A DNA stretch of 64,000 bases. Source: Erwinia typographi. GTDB lineage: Bacteria > Pseudomonadota > Gammaproteobacteria > Enterobacterales > Enterobacteriaceae. Below the pieces are notes generated by a model. That model was not told where the DNA came from. It saw only the letters and a program-made list of their open reading frames with translations, and did not search any database. The position numbers were made by a program, and so were the translations under genes. Shown here piece by piece: positions 37,601 to 45,259 of the stretch (positions within the stretch are counted from its first letter, which is position 1; each line of letters opens with the position of its first letter). The DNA is taken from the NCBI RefSeq assembly GCF_000773975.1, contig NZ_JRUQ01000004.1, positions 1 to 64,000 of the forward strand, read 5' to 3'.

Positions 37601-38181
37601 TTTTGATCTTCGATAGCAAACAGCGATCCCTGCTCGGGCAGCAGCGCCACAATATCCTCAAGGTAGAATAAGGAAGCGGTCAGCTCTCCCAGCAGGCTGT
37701 AGCTTAACCGACTCTGGCAGCGCAGAAGATCGCGGCCGTTGAGGATCGCGTCATAGTCAAGTAAGGGGGAAGTCGCAACAATATCAGGCAGCAACTCGCC
37801 ATGCGGGTCGATGCGTTTACGCCTTGATGAAGCCACCCGGCACTGCGGATAACGTTGCAGGCCCGCGACCATAGCACTCACGCAATCTTCCGCCAGCAGT
37901 TCAGCGTCGGTCACAAATTTCAGGTACTGGCCCTTCGCCTCACGGATGGCCGCCTCATAGATACCTTTATCATCCTTGCCATAGACCAGATGGCGGATCG
38001 GATGCGCCGGGTTATCAAGCCGGGTAGCCAGCAGCTCAGGAATATATTTATCGCCACCGCTGTCGGCGATCAGAATTTCGCAGTTGGCATAATCCTGGGC
38101 CAGCACGCTATCCAGTGCGGCAATAAACCAGGTAGGAATTTGGGCGGTAAGAATAATACTGACAAGCGCTGGCTGGCTCAT
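34651..38181 (-). CDS. Giant multidomain glycosyltransferase 2
   Basis: 1176 residues, four modules. An N-terminal GT2 module (about 1-220) runs from 'LVSIILTAQIPTWFIAALDSVLAQDY'. A degenerate GT-A module covers about 320-560. A second GT2 module at about 560-800 has 'EYLVFMHCELAVTDG' at the metal-site position and 'LGGFTGENQLYGDVDFCLRARNEGY'. A GT-B module ('VGWAGGSSHRGDLEMI', 'LRLLEYGACGIPVICS') completes the protein. It shares its plan with giant transferase 1, so the two probably arose by duplication. It lies next to the end of fliC, on the same strand. The ATG at 38181 replaces a TTG three codons earlier that overlaps the ribosome site. Confidence 0.82.
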   Translation of the reverse strand: MSQPALVSIILTAQIPTWFIAALDSVLAQDYANCEILIADSGGDKYIPELLATRLDNPAHPIRHLVYGKDDKGIYEAAIREAKGQYLKFVTDAELLAEDCVSAMVAGLQRYPQCRVASSRRKRIDPHGELLPDIVATSPLLDYDAILNGRDLLRCQSRLSYSLLGELTASLFYLEDIVALLPEQGSLFAIEDQKLLEVEGLLVYSKLLGQSDVLWFPQALCSIRASEVYKQPHQRDSVEHVKKNRDIILNTLRAAPWFNDSGSPVNMVQVTALDDRHKTEAKNLVSHQFHYLNLNTLAWWNRVRTLQPFQQQRLEQLAAEQSEPTRVAVVINVTAENRDGLTQTLDSLIHQSAGNLRLIPVVTGLMDSIPEKIAAYPATEESRLATLNQLIAQRDEHWFIFIEAGSYFMSAGLIALSTTLAQADGVLAIFADEYFYLGDEPSGINFRPDFNLDLLLSSPKTMAQHWLFRRELLQAAEGFDLSYPQAAEFDLIVKMIESQGLNVAGHLAEPLLTARLQKRGIIEDAAIIERHLNNRGYPQAQIALDSYYNYRLRYQHAVQPKVTIVVLANWHLPSLIGCVTTLLEKTRYLNYELLIVADSQGSQERDGWLTSMASVDPLRIRVLHYSEPYQHGAMANLAAEQAQGEYLVFMHCELAVTDGEWLDNLLNHGQRPEVAVVGGKQLTSDNKIRHAGYILGMNGAAGEAFRGLEDNQPSYQGRLHLDQNYSAVSGDFMLVRREVFSALGGFTGENQLYGDVDFCLRARNEGYMTVWTPYARILRPAARQNPFPGETVHSSNKLKQLEEDKLFSRWMPLIANDPAFNANLSLRSRHFDLNSDSLLSWRPAQRENLPVFLAHNADISGCGHYRIMQPFEAMQREGLAEGKASLTLLNIGEIGQFRPDSLIIQRRYAPAFHNWIERTGKLHDVFKVFELDDYILNVPMKHYRRSSFKQETTGQMRKSLSYFDRFVVSTAPLAEAMSDMHSNIVVVKNRLPVSIWGQLQSRRNQGRKPRVGWAGGSSHRGDLEMIADVVKEFTHEVEWVFMGLCPPKLQPYVHEIHYGVDISLYPATMAALNLDLALAPVEDNIFNACKSNLRLLEYGACGIPVICSNVACYCDDDLPVTRVSNRFIDWRDAIRMHLADPDASAKMGEALQAAVRRDWMLTGENVKEWVRAWSAD

Positions 38182-38350
38182 AACGGGCAACTCTCCCAGG
38201 CCCCCCGCTTGCCCGGACGAACGCCTGGCGCAGGGAGCAATTAATTTTAGTTATGATAGCCAGCCCGCACGGAATCAATCGCTCAAGGAACGGGGCAAAT
38301 TAAGGCTAAACTGAGCCATAACTCTGTCGTCGCGCCTTCGCCAGAAGCCT

Positions 38351-38380
38351 AAAAAAAACCCCGCCGAAGCGGGGTTTCTT
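38351..38380 (-). terminator. Terminator of fliC
   Basis: Minus strand AAACCCCGC, TTCG loop, GCGGGGTTT and a long T-run. It cleanly ends the flagellin transcript before the glycosyltransferase operon, which must therefore have its own promoter in 38182-38350 or rely on readthrough. Confidence 0.9.
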
Positions 38381-38402
38381 AAGACGTTTATCCTGAGGAT
38401 AA

Positions 38403-39695
38403 TTAGCCCTGCAGCAGAGACAGCACCTGCTGTGGAACCTGGTTAGCTTTCGCCAACACGGAGTTACCAGCCTGCTGAATGATCTGAGCTTTAGACAGGT
38501 TCGACACTTCCGTGGCGTAATCCGCATCCTGAATTCGCGACTGCGCCTCAGAAAGGTTGGTCGTGGTGTTATTCAGGTTGGTGACCGCAGAGTCCAGACG
38601 GTTCTGCACCGCACCCAGGCTTGAACGGAATTTGTCAACCTGCGCAATCGCTTTGTCCAGCAGCGCCAGAGGGTCATTGGTTGAAGAACCGGTGAACACC
38701 TTGGTGTTAGCTGAGTCAGAGATATCATCAACATCGGTAGCAACGCCAGAAGTTGGCGTGTTGCCGCCGTTGACGATAGCGCCAGTATCCGCTGTGTAGT
38801 TTTTGCCCTGCACGGTAACGAAGCCAACTGCGCCGCCGGTGGAGTCGCTGCCCACTTTAACGAACTGACCAGTCATAGAACCGGAAGTCACGCCATTTTT
38901 AGCATCGTCATAGGTAACGTCAGTGGTGTTCAGCTCAACGGTGCCGCCTGAACCAACAGAAACCGCGTAGTTGTCGCTGCCGGAAGAGACAACGTAAGTG
39001 GAGGTTGCTGCGCCGCCGGAGGTCAGCACGTTGTGCAGAGACAGGCCGCTGACATCCACGCCCAGCTTGGTTGCCACATCGCTCAGGTCAACTTTAGAAA
39101 CGGTTGCACCAGAGTCAGATGCGTCACCAACGGTGGTAACAGTGTCGCTCAGTTTCAGCGCGTTGCCGTCTACAGAGAAGCCTTTCAGGCCCAGAGTAGT
39201 AGAATCGATTTTCTGCAGGTCGATAGTGATGCTTTCGCCATCATTAGCGCCAACCTGGATTTTCATCTGACCATCTTTAGCCAGTACATTCACGCCGTTG
39301 AACTGAGTCTGACCGGATACGCGGTCAATTTCGTCCAGACGGGATTTGATTTCGTCCTGGATGGAAGACAGGTCGGAATCAGAGTTGGTGCCGTTCTGTG
39401 CCTGTACGGTCAGTTCACGAACGCGCTGTAAGTTGTTGTTGATTTCTGACAGTGCGCCTTCAGTAGTCTGCGCAGCAGAGATACCGTCGTTAGCGTTACG
39501 CGCCGCCTGAGTCAGGCCGTTGATGTTAGAGGTGAAGCGGTTAGCAATAGCCTGACCAGCCGCATCATCTTTTGCGCTGTTGATGCGCAGACCAGAAGAC
39601 AGACGCTCAATAGAAGTAGAGAGAGCAGACTGGTTTTTGTTGATGTTGTTCTGAGTGATCAGCGAGAGGCTGTTAGTATTGATGACTTGTGCCAT
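38403..39695 (-). CDS. fliC: Flagellin
   Basis: 430 residues from the ATG at 39695 (AGGAAA upstream). The conserved N-terminal D0/D1 (MAQVINTNSLSLITQNN..., 'LSSGLRINSAKDDAAGQAI', 'AAQTTEGALSEINNNLQRVRELTV') and C-terminal D1/D0 ('SSLGAVQNRLDSAVTNLNNT', ending VLSLLQG) are intact. The central part (about 180-330) is Ser/Thr/Gly/Asp-rich and variable, giving many surface hydroxyls for O-glycosylation. It is exported by the flagellar type III system with FliS as chaperone. It lies immediately beyond the glycan island, and sigma-28 drives it. Confidence 0.97.
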   Translation of the reverse strand: MAQVINTNSLSLITQNNINKNQSALSTSIERLSSGLRINSAKDDAAGQAIANRFTSNINGLTQAARNANDGISAAQTTEGALSEINNNLQRVRELTVQAQNGTNSDSDLSSIQDEIKSRLDEIDRVSGQTQFNGVNVLAKDGQMKIQVGANDGESITIDLQKIDSTTLGLKGFSVDGNALKLSDTVTTVGDASDSGATVSKVDLSDVATKLGVDVSGLSLHNVLTSGGAATSTYVVSSGSDNYAVSVGSGGTVELNTTDVTYDDAKNGVTSGSMTGQFVKVGSDSTGGAVGFVTVQGKNYTADTGAIVNGGNTPTSGVATDVDDISDSANTKVFTGSSTNDPLALLDKAIAQVDKFRSSLGAVQNRLDSAVTNLNNTTTNLSEAQSRIQDADYATEVSNLSKAQIIQQAGNSVLAKANQVPQQVLSLLQG

Positions 39696-39775
39696 GATAA
39701 CGTTTCCTATTAAAATCGAATCTGTTAAAGGTGGTTGGGCTTGTTTGCCGCCCGGCTTCATCGCCGTCAAACTTG

Positions 39776-39802
39776 TTATCGTCAGCCCTTAAGCAACCTT
39801 TA
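39776..39802 (-). promoter_or_regulatory. Sigma-28 promoter of fliC
   Basis: Minus strand: TAAAGGTT-N11-GACGATAA, one mismatch in the -10 from the FliA consensus, about 80 bases before the fliC start codon. Confidence 0.8.
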
Positions 39803-39906
39803 ACGTTTTTTTAGACCCGCTGAAAAATTTCTCACCCTGTTTCTACTCGTCGAAATACCCCTCTCTATTACCGCTATTCCCGTCATTACCCCTGAACAAA
39901 AAATCG

Positions 39907-39933
39907 TAAACTTTCCTCATCAGTGGCCGATAA
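39907..39933 (+). promoter_or_regulatory. Sigma-28 promoter of fliDST
   Basis: TAAACTTT-N11-GCCGATAA, an almost perfect FliA site, 44 bases before the fliD ATG. Back to back with the fliC promoter. Confidence 0.9.
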
Positions 39934-39976
39934 CCACGGTATTCATTCTCCGTGTTGACTCTATAAAGGAAACATT

Positions 39977-41392
39977 ATGGCCAGTATTTCTACCTTGGGG
40001 ATCGGCTCAGGCCTTGATTTAGCCTCTATTCTGGATAGCCTGCAAACCTCAGAGAAAGCGGCATTAACGCCGATCTCTACGCAGCAGTCCTCCTATACGG
40101 CAAAGCTTAGCGCCTACGGCACGCTGAAAAGCGCGCTGACTACCTTTCAGACGGCAAACACCACGCTGAATAACGCCGACCTGTTTAGTGCGACAAAAAC
40201 CACCAGCAGCTCTACGGCATTTAGCGCCACTACCGCCGCAGGCGCGGTGGCGGGGAAATACAGCATTAGCGTGACTCAGCTGGCGGCAGCGCAAACGCTG
40301 ACTTCAGCGGTGCAGACCAGCAATACAACCGCGCTGGCAACCGCTGCCAGCACTATTACGATTCAGAATGCCAAAGGGGATGCCGCGGTTAACGTCTCTA
40401 TTCCGGCGGCCAGCTCTTCGCTGACCGGTATTCGCGACGCGATCAATAAGGCTGACGCCGGCGTCACCGCCAGCATTATTAAAACCGGTGACGGCAGCTA
40501 TCGTCTCTCCCTGACCTCGGCGGAGACGGGCACTGACAACGCGGTGACGCTCAGCGTCAGCGGCGACAGCACGCTGCAAAGTATGCTGAACTATGACGGC
40601 ACATCAGGCAGCAATATGACGCAGAGCGTGGAGGCGAAAAATGCTGAGCTGACGGTAAACAATGTTGCTATCGAAAACAGCAGCAACACCATCAGCGATG
40701 CGCTGGAAGGGATTACGCTGAACCTGAGCGACGTGACCACCGGCAACCAGACGCTGACCATTACCAGCGATACTTCGAAAGCATCCAGCGCCATCTCAGC
40801 CTGGGTTAATGCCTACAACACCTTGCAGGATAATTTTGCCAGCCTGACTAAATACACCGCTGTGGATGTCGGCACGACCACGCAAGACTCCAGCAACGGC
40901 GCTCTGCTTGGCGACAGCACCCTGCGCACCATTCAGTCTCAGTTGAAAACAATGCTGACCAATGCGCAAAGCTCCTCCACCTATAAATCACTGGCTCAGA
41001 TTGGCGTCACTTCCGACCCCACCACCGGCGAGCTGGAGCTGGATGACGACAAGCTGACCACCGCCCTGACCGACGATGCCGACGGCGTAAAAGAGATGAT
41101 CATTGGTGATGGCAAAACAACCGGTATCGCAACCACCATTGCCACCAACATGACCAGTTGGCTATCCAGCACCGGTATCCTGCAGGCGGCAACCGACGGC
41201 GTCAGTAAAACTCTGAATAACCTGACCGATCAATACAACACGGCCAGCACGCGCATCGATAACACCATCGCACGTTACAAAACCCAGTTCACCGCGCTGG
41301 ACGTACTGATAAGCAAGCTGAACAGCACCAGTAGCTATCTGACGTCTCAGTTCAGCACCACAAGCAGCTCGACAAGCAGTTCATCGTCATAA
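39977..41392 (+). CDS. fliD: Flagellar filament cap protein
   Basis: 471 residues, full length. The N-terminal FliD domain begins MASISTLGIGSGLDL ('TLKSALTTFQTA'), and the C-terminal coiled-coil domain contains 'IDNTIARYKTQFTALDVLISKLNSTSSYLTSQF', ending in a Ser/Thr-rich tail. It caps the growing filament and guides flagellin assembly. First gene of fliDST. Confidence 0.96.
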   Translation: MASISTLGIGSGLDLASILDSLQTSEKAALTPISTQQSSYTAKLSAYGTLKSALTTFQTANTTLNNADLFSATKTTSSSTAFSATTAAGAVAGKYSISVTQLAAAQTLTSAVQTSNTTALATAASTITIQNAKGDAAVNVSIPAASSSLTGIRDAINKADAGVTASIIKTGDGSYRLSLTSAETGTDNAVTLSVSGDSTLQSMLNYDGTSGSNMTQSVEAKNAELTVNNVAIENSSNTISDALEGITLNLSDVTTGNQTLTITSDTSKASSAISAWVNAYNTLQDNFASLTKYTAVDVGTTTQDSSNGALLGDSTLRTIQSQLKTMLTNAQSSSTYKSLAQIGVTSDPTTGELELDDDKLTTALTDDADGVKEMIIGDGKTTGIATTIATNMTSWLSSTGILQAATDGVSKTLNNLTDQYNTASTRIDNTIARYKTQFTALDVLISKLNSTSSYLTSQFSTTSSSTSSSSS

Positions 41393-41401
41393 GGAGACAA
41401 A

Positions 41402-41809
41402 ATGTATAGCGCAAGCGGCACTAAAGCCTATGCAAAAATCGGGGTGGAAAGCGCAGTGATGAGCGCCACCCCGGATCAACTGGTTACGCTACTGTTCGAC
41501 GGGGCACTCAGTGCCCTGGTTCGCAGCCGGTTGTTTTTGCTGGATGGCAACATTGCGGGTAAAGGAGAGTCGCTCTCCAAGGCCATCAACATTATTGAGA
41601 ACGGACTGAAGCTGGGTCTCGAAGAGAACCGGGGCGATGAGCTGGCTGATAATCTGGCCGGGTTATACCGCTATATGGTCCACCGCCTGCTGCAGGCCAA
41701 CCTGCATAATGATGCGGAAGCGATTCTGGAAGTCGAAACGTTGCTGCGCAACATCGCCGACGCCTGGAAAGAAGTTTCTGGAACTAACGCCCTTCAGGAC
41801 GCCGTTTAA
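41402..41809 (+). CDS. fliS: Flagellin export chaperone FliS
   Basis: 135 residues, all helical; begins MYSASGTKAYAKIGVESAVMSATPDQLVTLLFDGAL as in E. coli. It binds the C-terminal D0 region of flagellin in the cytoplasm and prevents early polymerisation. Nine bases after fliD. Confidence 0.95.
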   Translation: MYSASGTKAYAKIGVESAVMSATPDQLVTLLFDGALSALVRSRLFLLDGNIAGKGESLSKAINIIENGLKLGLEENRGDELADNLAGLYRYMVHRLLQANLHNDAEAILEVETLLRNIADAWKEVSGTNALQDAV

Positions 41810-42178
41810 ATGAATATTGCTCCGCAACTGCTCACGATTTACCAACAGTTATTGGTCCTCAGCCAGTCAATGTTGCGCCTGGCAAGCGAGGAAAAATGGG
41901 ATGAACTGATTGAAATGGAAGTCGATTACGTTAGTGCGGTTGAAGTTCTGGCACAGAGCACCAGGGTTGCGCCCATGTCGGCCCAGACACAGGATCAGCT
42001 ACGGCCTGTTCTGCGCCATATTCTTGATAACGAAGCCGAAGTGAAAAGCCTGTTACAATCGCGAATGGCTGAACTCTCTTCACTGATTGGTCAGGCAACC
42101 CGGCAGCAGTCCGTTAATAAAGCCTATAGCGGAGTGTCCGGCGTGGTGCTGTTCCCACAGGAATCACCCGGCGTATAA
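41810..42178 (+). CDS. fliT: FliD chaperone FliT
   Basis: 122 residues, helical. N-terminus 'LLTIYQQLLVLSQSMLRLASEEKWDELIEME' matches the FliT family, which binds FliD and also antagonises FlhDC in Salmonella. Its ATG directly abuts the fliS stop. Confidence 0.93.
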   Translation: MNIAPQLLTIYQQLLVLSQSMLRLASEEKWDELIEMEVDYVSAVEVLAQSTRVAPMSAQTQDQLRPVLRHILDNEAEVKSLLQSRMAELSSLIGQATRQQSVNKAYSGVSGVVLFPQESPGV

Positions 42179-42214
42179 AAAGCCCTCTTACATGAATCCA
42201 ACACACACCAGCCG

Positions 42215-42259
42215 GCGGGCAGAAGGTTAAAATATTTTTAGCTTCTGACCCGCTCTTTT
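42215..42259 (+). terminator. Terminator of fliDST
   Basis: GCGGGCAGAAG (42215-42225) pairs with CTTCTGACCCGC (42242-42253, one bulged A), followed by TCTTTT. Confidence 0.65.
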
Positions 42260-42311
42260 CCCCAGCCTGCTCCATACTTCAGATCCCAGCCTGATCAACC
42301 GGAGCAAGGAC

Positions 42312-43793
42312 ATGCCTAATCTCACCCTGTTGCAATTCTTCCACTGGTATTATCCCGACGGCAGTAAATTATGGCCGGAAGCTAGCGAACGAGCGGAAAA
42401 ACTGGCTGAAATCGGCATCACCGACGTCTGGCTGCCCCCGGCTTATAAAGGGGAATCCGGCGGCTATTCGGTGGGCTATGACAGCTACGATCTGTTCGAT
42501 TTGGGCGAATTCGATCAAAAAGGCTCCCGCGCCACTAAATACGGGGACAAGGAGCAGTTGAAAGCGGCGGTTGAGGCGCTTCGCGCCAAAGAGGTTGGCG
42601 TGATCATGGATGTGGTGCTTAACCACAAAATGGGCGCTGATGAGAAAGAGCTGGTGCAGGTGAACCGAACCAATCCAGATAACCGCGACGAGATCGACCC
42701 TGAAGTCTTTCAGGCTGAAGCCTGGACAAAGTTCACCTTCCCGGTCCGGGCAGGTCAGTATTCCAAATTTATCTGGGATTATAAATGCTTCAGCGGCGTC
42801 GACTATATCGAAAATCCCGATGAGAGCGGCGTATTTAAAATCGTCAATGACTATACCGGCGAGGGCTGGAACGATCAGGTAGACGATGAGCTGGGCAACT
42901 TTGATTATCTGATGGGCGCTAACATTGATTTTCGCAACCACGCGGTGACCGAAGAGCTAAAGTACTGGGCGCGCTGGATGATGCAGCAGGTTCCCTGCAC
43001 CGGATTTCGTCTTGACGCGGTCAAGCATATCCCCGCCTGGTTCTATAAAGAGTGGATTGATCACGTTCAGGAAGTGGCGGAAAAGCCGATGTTTATCGTC
43101 GCTGAATACTGGTCGCATGAGGTGGATAAATTGCAGCAGTATATCCATCAGGTCGAAGGCAAAACCATGCTGTTTGATGCCCCGCTGCAGATGAAATTCC
43201 ACAACGCCTCGCGCGAGGGAGCCGCTTACGATCTCAGCCAGATATTCAGCGATACGCTGGTCGAACACGACCAGTGGCACGCGGTGACCATCGTGGCCAA
43301 TCACGACACTCAGCCGCTGCAATCCCTTGAAGCGCCGGTAGAGCCGTGGTTTAAACCGCTGGCCTATGCGCTGATCCTGCTGCGTGAACAGGGCGTGCCG
43401 GTGGTGTTTTATCCCGATCTTTTTGGCGCCAGCTATGAGGACGAAGGGGGCGACGGGGAAACTTACCGCATTGAGATGCCGGTAATCCCTGAGCTGGAAG
43501 CGCTGATCCGCGCGCGTCAGCTTTATGCTCACGGCGTGCAGACCGAATGGTTCGATCATCCAAACTGCGTGGCGTTCTCCCGCAGTGGGACCGAAGAGCG
43601 CCCAGGCTGCGTGGTGATCCTGTCAAACGGTGAGCCGGGTGAGAAGACGCTGCCAATGGGTGAAGCCATGGCGGGTAAAAGCTGGCGGGATTATCTGGGC
43701 CATCAGACCGATAATGTGACTGCGGATGAGCAGGGACAGGCCGTTTTTCGCTGCAACGCGGGCAGCGTAAGCGTCTGGGTGGTGGCTGATTAA
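42312..43793 (+). CDS. amyA: Cytoplasmic alpha-amylase AmyA
   Basis: 493 residues (E. coli 495), GH13 without signal peptide. Conserved regions: '[14 protein letters not shown]', 'GFRLDAVKH' with the nucleophile Asp, '[12 protein letters not shown]' with the catalytic Glu, and '[10 protein letters not shown]'. It cleaves internal alpha-1,4 links of glycogen/maltodextrins. It lies next to fliDST as in E. coli. AGGAGC-type ribosome site. Confidence 0.96.
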   Translation: MPNLTLLQFFHWYYPDGSKLWPEASERAEKLAEIGITDVWLPPAYKGESGGYSVGYDSYDLFDLGEFDQKGSRATKYGDKEQLKAAVEALRAKEVGVIMDVVLNHKMGADEKELVQVNRTNPDNRDEIDPEVFQAEAWTKFTFPVRAGQYSKFIWDYKCFSGVDYIENPDESGVFKIVNDYTGEGWNDQVDDELGNFDYLMGANIDFRNHAVTEELKYWARWMMQQVPCTGFRLDAVKHIPAWFYKEWIDHVQEVAEKPMFIVAEYWSHEVDKLQQYIHQVEGKTMLFDAPLQMKFHNASREGAAYDLSQIFSDTLVEHDQWHAVTIVANHDTQPLQSLEAPVEPWFKPLAYALILLREQGVPVVFYPDLFGASYEDEGGDGETYRIEMPVIPELEALIRARQLYAHGVQTEWFDHPNCVAFSRSGTEERPGCVVILSNGEPGEKTLPMGEAMAGKSWRDYLGHQTDNVTADEQGQAVFRCNAGSVSVWVVAD

Positions 43794-43799
43794 ACCGCA

Positions 43800-43827
43800 G
43801 GCTGCCTGACCGTCCAGCCAGGCAGCC
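43800..43827. terminator. Hairpin between convergent amyA and yedD
   Basis: GGCTGCCTG (43800-43808) pairs with CAGGCAGCC (43819-43827). No marked T-tract; probably serves both genes. Confidence 0.5.
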
Positions 43828-43835
43828 CGTTAACC

Positions 43836-44321
43836 TTACGACTTGGCGTTTTTGAACGAGGCTTTGTGGTGATTCTTGCTGCTCGTTCCGCTGGCCTTCG
43901 GTTTATCCTCTGGAGTTGCTGCAGCATCCTCGTGAGCCAGCGCCTGCTGGCATTCAACCGTGGGCTGCTGCACCTTTTGCAGCGTCAGCTTATCGTAATG
44001 CAGCTCGGTGCCCTCAAGCTCCAGCGGCATAACGCGAACCTCATTATTAACATTGACCCAGTCGCCGCTAAACTGCGTCACTTTGCCTGGCTTGGCGATC
44101 ACCCGCTGCCACTGGCGGCAGTCCAGCGTGTCGCCTTCTGGCGTAATAATCAGGCTGGCAATCGCTTCCTTACTGACCAGACCTTTCTGCGGCCCCATGG
44201 TCTGCCAGTTTCCCACCAGATTTTCCGGCGGCGGCGTTTTTATCGCGCTCTGGTAATTAGGTATATCCGCGCAGCCCGCCAGCGTAATAGCGGCGAAGGT
44301 CGTTATCATCCACTTTTTCAT
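43836..44321 (-). CDS. yedD: Lipoprotein YedD
   Basis: 161 residues. Signal peptide with lipobox LAGC (Cys at about 17). The mature part is close to E. coli YedD ('GNWQTMGPQKGLVSKEAIASLIITPEGDTLDCRQWQRVIAKPGK'). The C-terminus has about 25 extra Ala/Lys-rich residues compared with E. coli. Function unknown. It converges with amyA, as in E. coli. Confidence 0.9.
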   Translation of the reverse strand: MKKWMITTFAAITLAGCADIPNYQSAIKTPPPENLVGNWQTMGPQKGLVSKEAIASLIITPEGDTLDCRQWQRVIAKPGKVTQFSGDWVNVNNEVRVMPLELEGTELHYDKLTLQKVQQPTVECQQALAHEDAAATPEDKPKASGTSSKNHHKASFKNAKS

Positions 44322-44506
44322 TTTCAGTTCCTGAATCTGCAGTCAGGCGCTACGTTATAATTTCTCCCTAATTACCGCAAGCGGCATCCCGGTTCTTTCC
44401 TGTTCCTTGCGCAATTATTCAGCATATAGCGACGCTCCGGTCTCCGGCATTTCACCCCAGCTCCTGGCGGTGTAAACTAGCACCATGACTGACTGCCGGA
44501 TTTGTT

Positions 44507-44830
44507 ATGAAAAGCATTGAACAGTACTACGCGCTGGCCCGCGATCTTTTTCTTGAGGCCCACCCAGAGATTAAGGCGGGGATTGCCCAACTGACGGAGC
44601 AAGATGCGGCCACGGTTGGCATGACCCTGCCCCAGTTGCAAAACATGCAGGCCGATCGGGCTTACGCCGCCTTCACCCGCGAGAAAAAGCTGGACGGTAT
44701 GCTGTTCGCTATCCAGCTGGCCGAGCCGGATAAAGAAGTGGCGGCAGAGGCCATCGAAGCGTACCTGCGCCAGCATGCGGCGGCGCTGGGTTTGAGCTGG
44801 GAAGCGTTTTGCATTAAGAACGAGCTGTAA
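44507..44830 (+). CDS. Small helical protein, DUF6388-like
   Basis: 107 residues, mostly helical and acidic, no signal or membrane segment. The C-terminal 'GLSWEAFCIKNEL' and the 'LFLEAHPEI' start suggest the small DUF6388 family, from memory and with modest confidence. Function unknown. It diverges from yedD; about 185 bases of promoter DNA lie between them. Confidence 0.65.
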   Translation: MKSIEQYYALARDLFLEAHPEIKAGIAQLTEQDAATVGMTLPQLQNMQADRAYAAFTREKKLDGMLFAIQLAEPDKEVAAEAIEAYLRQHAAALGLSWEAFCIKNEL

Positions 44831-44843
44831 CCTGCTCATTTTC

Positions 44844-44870
44844 TGGCCTGCTGCCAGGCCAGATATTTTA
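44844..44870 (+). terminator. Terminator of the 44.5-kb gene
   Basis: TGGCCTG (44844-44850), loop CTGC, CAGGCCA (44855-44861), then GATATTTTA. Confidence 0.55.
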
Positions 44871-45259
44871 CTCTCTGCTTTCAAAACCCGTTATTCCCTC
44901 TGACCGTTATAAAGCTAAGAATGCTCCCAAATCGAAAACGGCAGCAGATTATCGTTCGAAAAAGCAAACTGATTACGATATATATGCTTGCGATTGGCGT
45001 TTAGCCGCCGGCAATGTTGTGAGCGCCAGTAAACTTTGGTAGTGATTGAATTTAAACGGCCTTCGCTATATTCTGAGTCGCCCCGGCCATCTTAAGAAAA
45101 TCCTTAACACATTGCTTTACTGCTCATGACAATGCCGTACGCACTTTATTGTTAAAAATCGGTGTAGTAATCATGTTGTCAGCACGCAGTCGGACATGAC
45201 ACGGCAGTTACCGCGCGATATCTCACGCCGGGCGTCGGTAAGAACCTTGAGCCATCTAA
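44871..45259. other. Upstream region of the diguanylate cyclase gene, no gene seen
   Basis: About 390 bases, fairly AT-rich, with no credible reading frame. It must carry the promoter of the following cyclase gene. I find no sigma-28 type site here. Confidence 0.5.
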
